This document shows positions 62,207-64,000 of a stretch of 64,000 bases of DNA, in pieces. Location: assembly GCF_000003605.2 (NCBI RefSeq), contig NW_003150784.1, positions 44,817-108,816 of the forward strand. Direction: 5' to 3'. Source of the DNA: Saccoglossus kowalevskii (Eukaryota > Hemichordata > Enteropneusta > Harrimaniidae). The notes below the pieces were generated by a model. That model was not told the DNA's origin. It saw only the letters and a list, made by a program, of their open reading frames with translations, and searched no databases. The position numbers and the translations under genes were made by a program. Numbering within the stretch: the first letter of the stretch is position 1; each line of letters begins with the position of its first letter.

Positions 62207-62248
62207 ATGGCGTCAACAGACAATGCTGATGTTGACTCTGGTTTGAAA
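62207..62248 (+). CDS. Possible first coding exon, MASTDNADVDSGLK (unproven)
   Basis: AAAAAAATGGCGTCAACAGA gives an ATG in a favourable context (A at -3, G at +4). It reads MASTDNADVDSGLK up to a possible donor GTAGGA (GT at 62249). AAAATGGCG is also a YY1-like word, and YY1 sites often overlap start codons with alanine at position 2. If not spliced, the frame runs about 20 more codons to a stop. I recognise no homologue; the next exon would be downstream or outside the window. Confidence 0.25.
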
Positions 62249-64000
62249 GTAGGAAGAAAATTGCTTTTAATTTTCAATTCAGTTCAATCTTTAAGAGTGA
62301 AAATTTATTAATTTGTATAGTTGTCCATTATATTGCTCTTGCTTGCAATCTCTTCAACTAAAAAAAGTTTATATTAGATGCAAACATTTTCCCACTTCAA
62401 AAATGCCAACTTGTCATCTTGCCAGACTCTGTACACAGCTGTTCGCATTTCCCCATTCAGACCACACAGCCACATCATTTACTGTTCTTTTGATGTAATC
62501 CTGATTCAAATGGACTGTGATGGTGTTTTATTTCAAGTTTGGTAATCTCGTTCCTTGGCAAGCAATATTTCAATTTGTGTGTTTATAGAGCACTCACTCT
62601 TTGTGCTTGAAAGCTTTTTTTTAGAATGACCTTTGTTTTAAGTGTTATCTGTTGACAAGTTGCTTAATAGATAAGTAATAGTAAGATATCTACAGTGTAC
62701 CGAAATGTATACTGTGTTCTCACTTGAAGAAAGTTAATCGGGTTGCGTCTGTAATTAAAAAGATAAGGGTCTCATAATCATGCGTTCACACATAGCAATG
62801 CTTACAAGAGACATAAATATGGCAGCCACTGAATATGGCACACACTAGCAGTGACTCATAGATATGTTTCAGTTGATCATATATTTCTGTTTTTTGTGTA
62901 CTTTTTCAATCGAGCAAAAATTGTTTACAATTCTAGGCCATATACATGAAAAAGGTCATAATAATATATATTATTATACATCTTTCAGCGTAACGTCATA
63001 AGTTACAGCGTACTGTAATTTTGCGGTATTTTACAGGGTATTTTCATCGTACCATATAAGTAAATGCGAATTCCAAATATTAAACAATTTTAGTACATAA
63101 GCATTCTCTAATAGTAAAAACAAATATGGCTGCCACCAGGGTTTGACTGGGCGTTAAACAAAGAAGTTTGCTGATTCTGTTGCCTCTGCCATATATAAAC
63201 TCTTTTATGCCGTTTTATGCTAGCGAATGTATTACATAGTTATGTTGGTGCTGATATCCCTTCTGTATTTGAGTCCTTTACTTACCAACCTTAAAGTGAT
63301 GTAAAGGGACAATGAATGTGAACATGATAATAATGATACTATTTTCATCTCAAAATATTATGTTTGTGTTATTAACATATGTGTCTATGATTATACCAAG
63401 TCATATTTTAATGATAAATAATAAAATGATGATAAATATTGATTTTTAATGAATAATAACAATAAATACAAGTTTAGTTTATGTTGACTTTTATTAGAGT
63501 TGTGTTTCTAATACAGTGAATATGGTAGTCTGTAAATGGGGAGTACTGGTATTATATTTGTCCCCGCCCATCCCAACTTAATTACTTCCAGTTCATTGGT
63601 TCATTCATGTAGTCTTGTATGTCAAACATACATTGTCTATTCAACATTGCTACAAAGTTACCATATAGTAAGGCAGGAAATAAATGAGTTATTCTGTAGC
63701 TGAGAATATCATTGTTTCAGATTTCTATTGAAAATTAATTTTATTTTCATTATTTGCACCAAATTACCCGTAATAAAATAAATACACGAAAAGCACCTAT
63801 CCAAACATCAGACTATTCACTTTCCTTAGCCTCCAGGCATTCTAAAATTATCTCATGCATGTAATGTTTTCATATCCGGCACACAAACCAGGTAAAATTA
63901 ATAGCCTTACTAATGTTTTTCGACATAAACAGTCTAGTGTTGTGTGTGTTCTGTTTTCTTTCATTATAACTCTTGTTTACAAACAGTCTGATTGAAATGT
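62249..64000. other. CpG-poor DNA to the window end, no gene recognised
   Basis: No exon or RNA gene could be supported. Simple AT-rich stretches occur near 63400-63475. Confidence 0.45.

Overview
The window looks like AT-rich genomic DNA from a marine invertebrate animal. Spliced genes, long non-coding stretches, many short inverted-repeat transposons, minisatellites and two runs of N point that way. The one clearly conserved gene, RGP1, fits any bilaterian; a non-vertebrate deuterostome or a mollusc is my best guess, and the sequence alone does not decide it. Only two protein-coding loci are firm: the last three exons of RGP1 on the + strand (821-2080) and a large glycosyltransferase exon on the - strand (10999-12202).

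The first 10 kb after RGP1 is a nest of mobile DNA. A repeat family with stem-loop ends and an internal tandem core occurs at 3296-4088, 4460-8250, 9297-10115 and again at 56876-57669. I interpret it as a Helentron-associated (DINE-1/HINE or 'pearl'-like) family. The second copy is split by a decayed DIRS-like tyrosine-recombinase retrotransposon (4814-7899) with long inverted ends. The third copy holds a 30-bp perfect palindrome flanked by a short target duplication. A second DIRS-like fragment lies at 54485-54760.

Upstream of the glycosyltransferase exon is a 1.5 kb fold-back element (12925-14399) with about 240-bp inverted arms and a 10-bp target duplication, typical of Mutator-like elements. 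From 14.4 to about 40 kb I recognise no gene. This stretch is relatively rich in CpG and carries small TTAA-flanked elements, a TAAA microsatellite and a 40-bp minisatellite. At about 40.2 kb the sequence changes to CpG-poor, and this continues to the window end except for a small CpG-rich island at 43.7-44.0 kb. The change coincides with YY1-like and other core-promoter motifs and a good splice donor, so a + strand gene may start there and run off the window; this is inference. The right third is dense in ~200-bp inverted-repeat MITEs and local tandem arrays.

The strongest leads are the glycosyltransferase exon (a possible member of the family 4 'conflict system' glycosyltransferases), the stem-loop/tandem-core repeat family with its inverted YY1-like site pairs, the Mutator-like fold-back element, and the CpG boundary with its candidate promoter.
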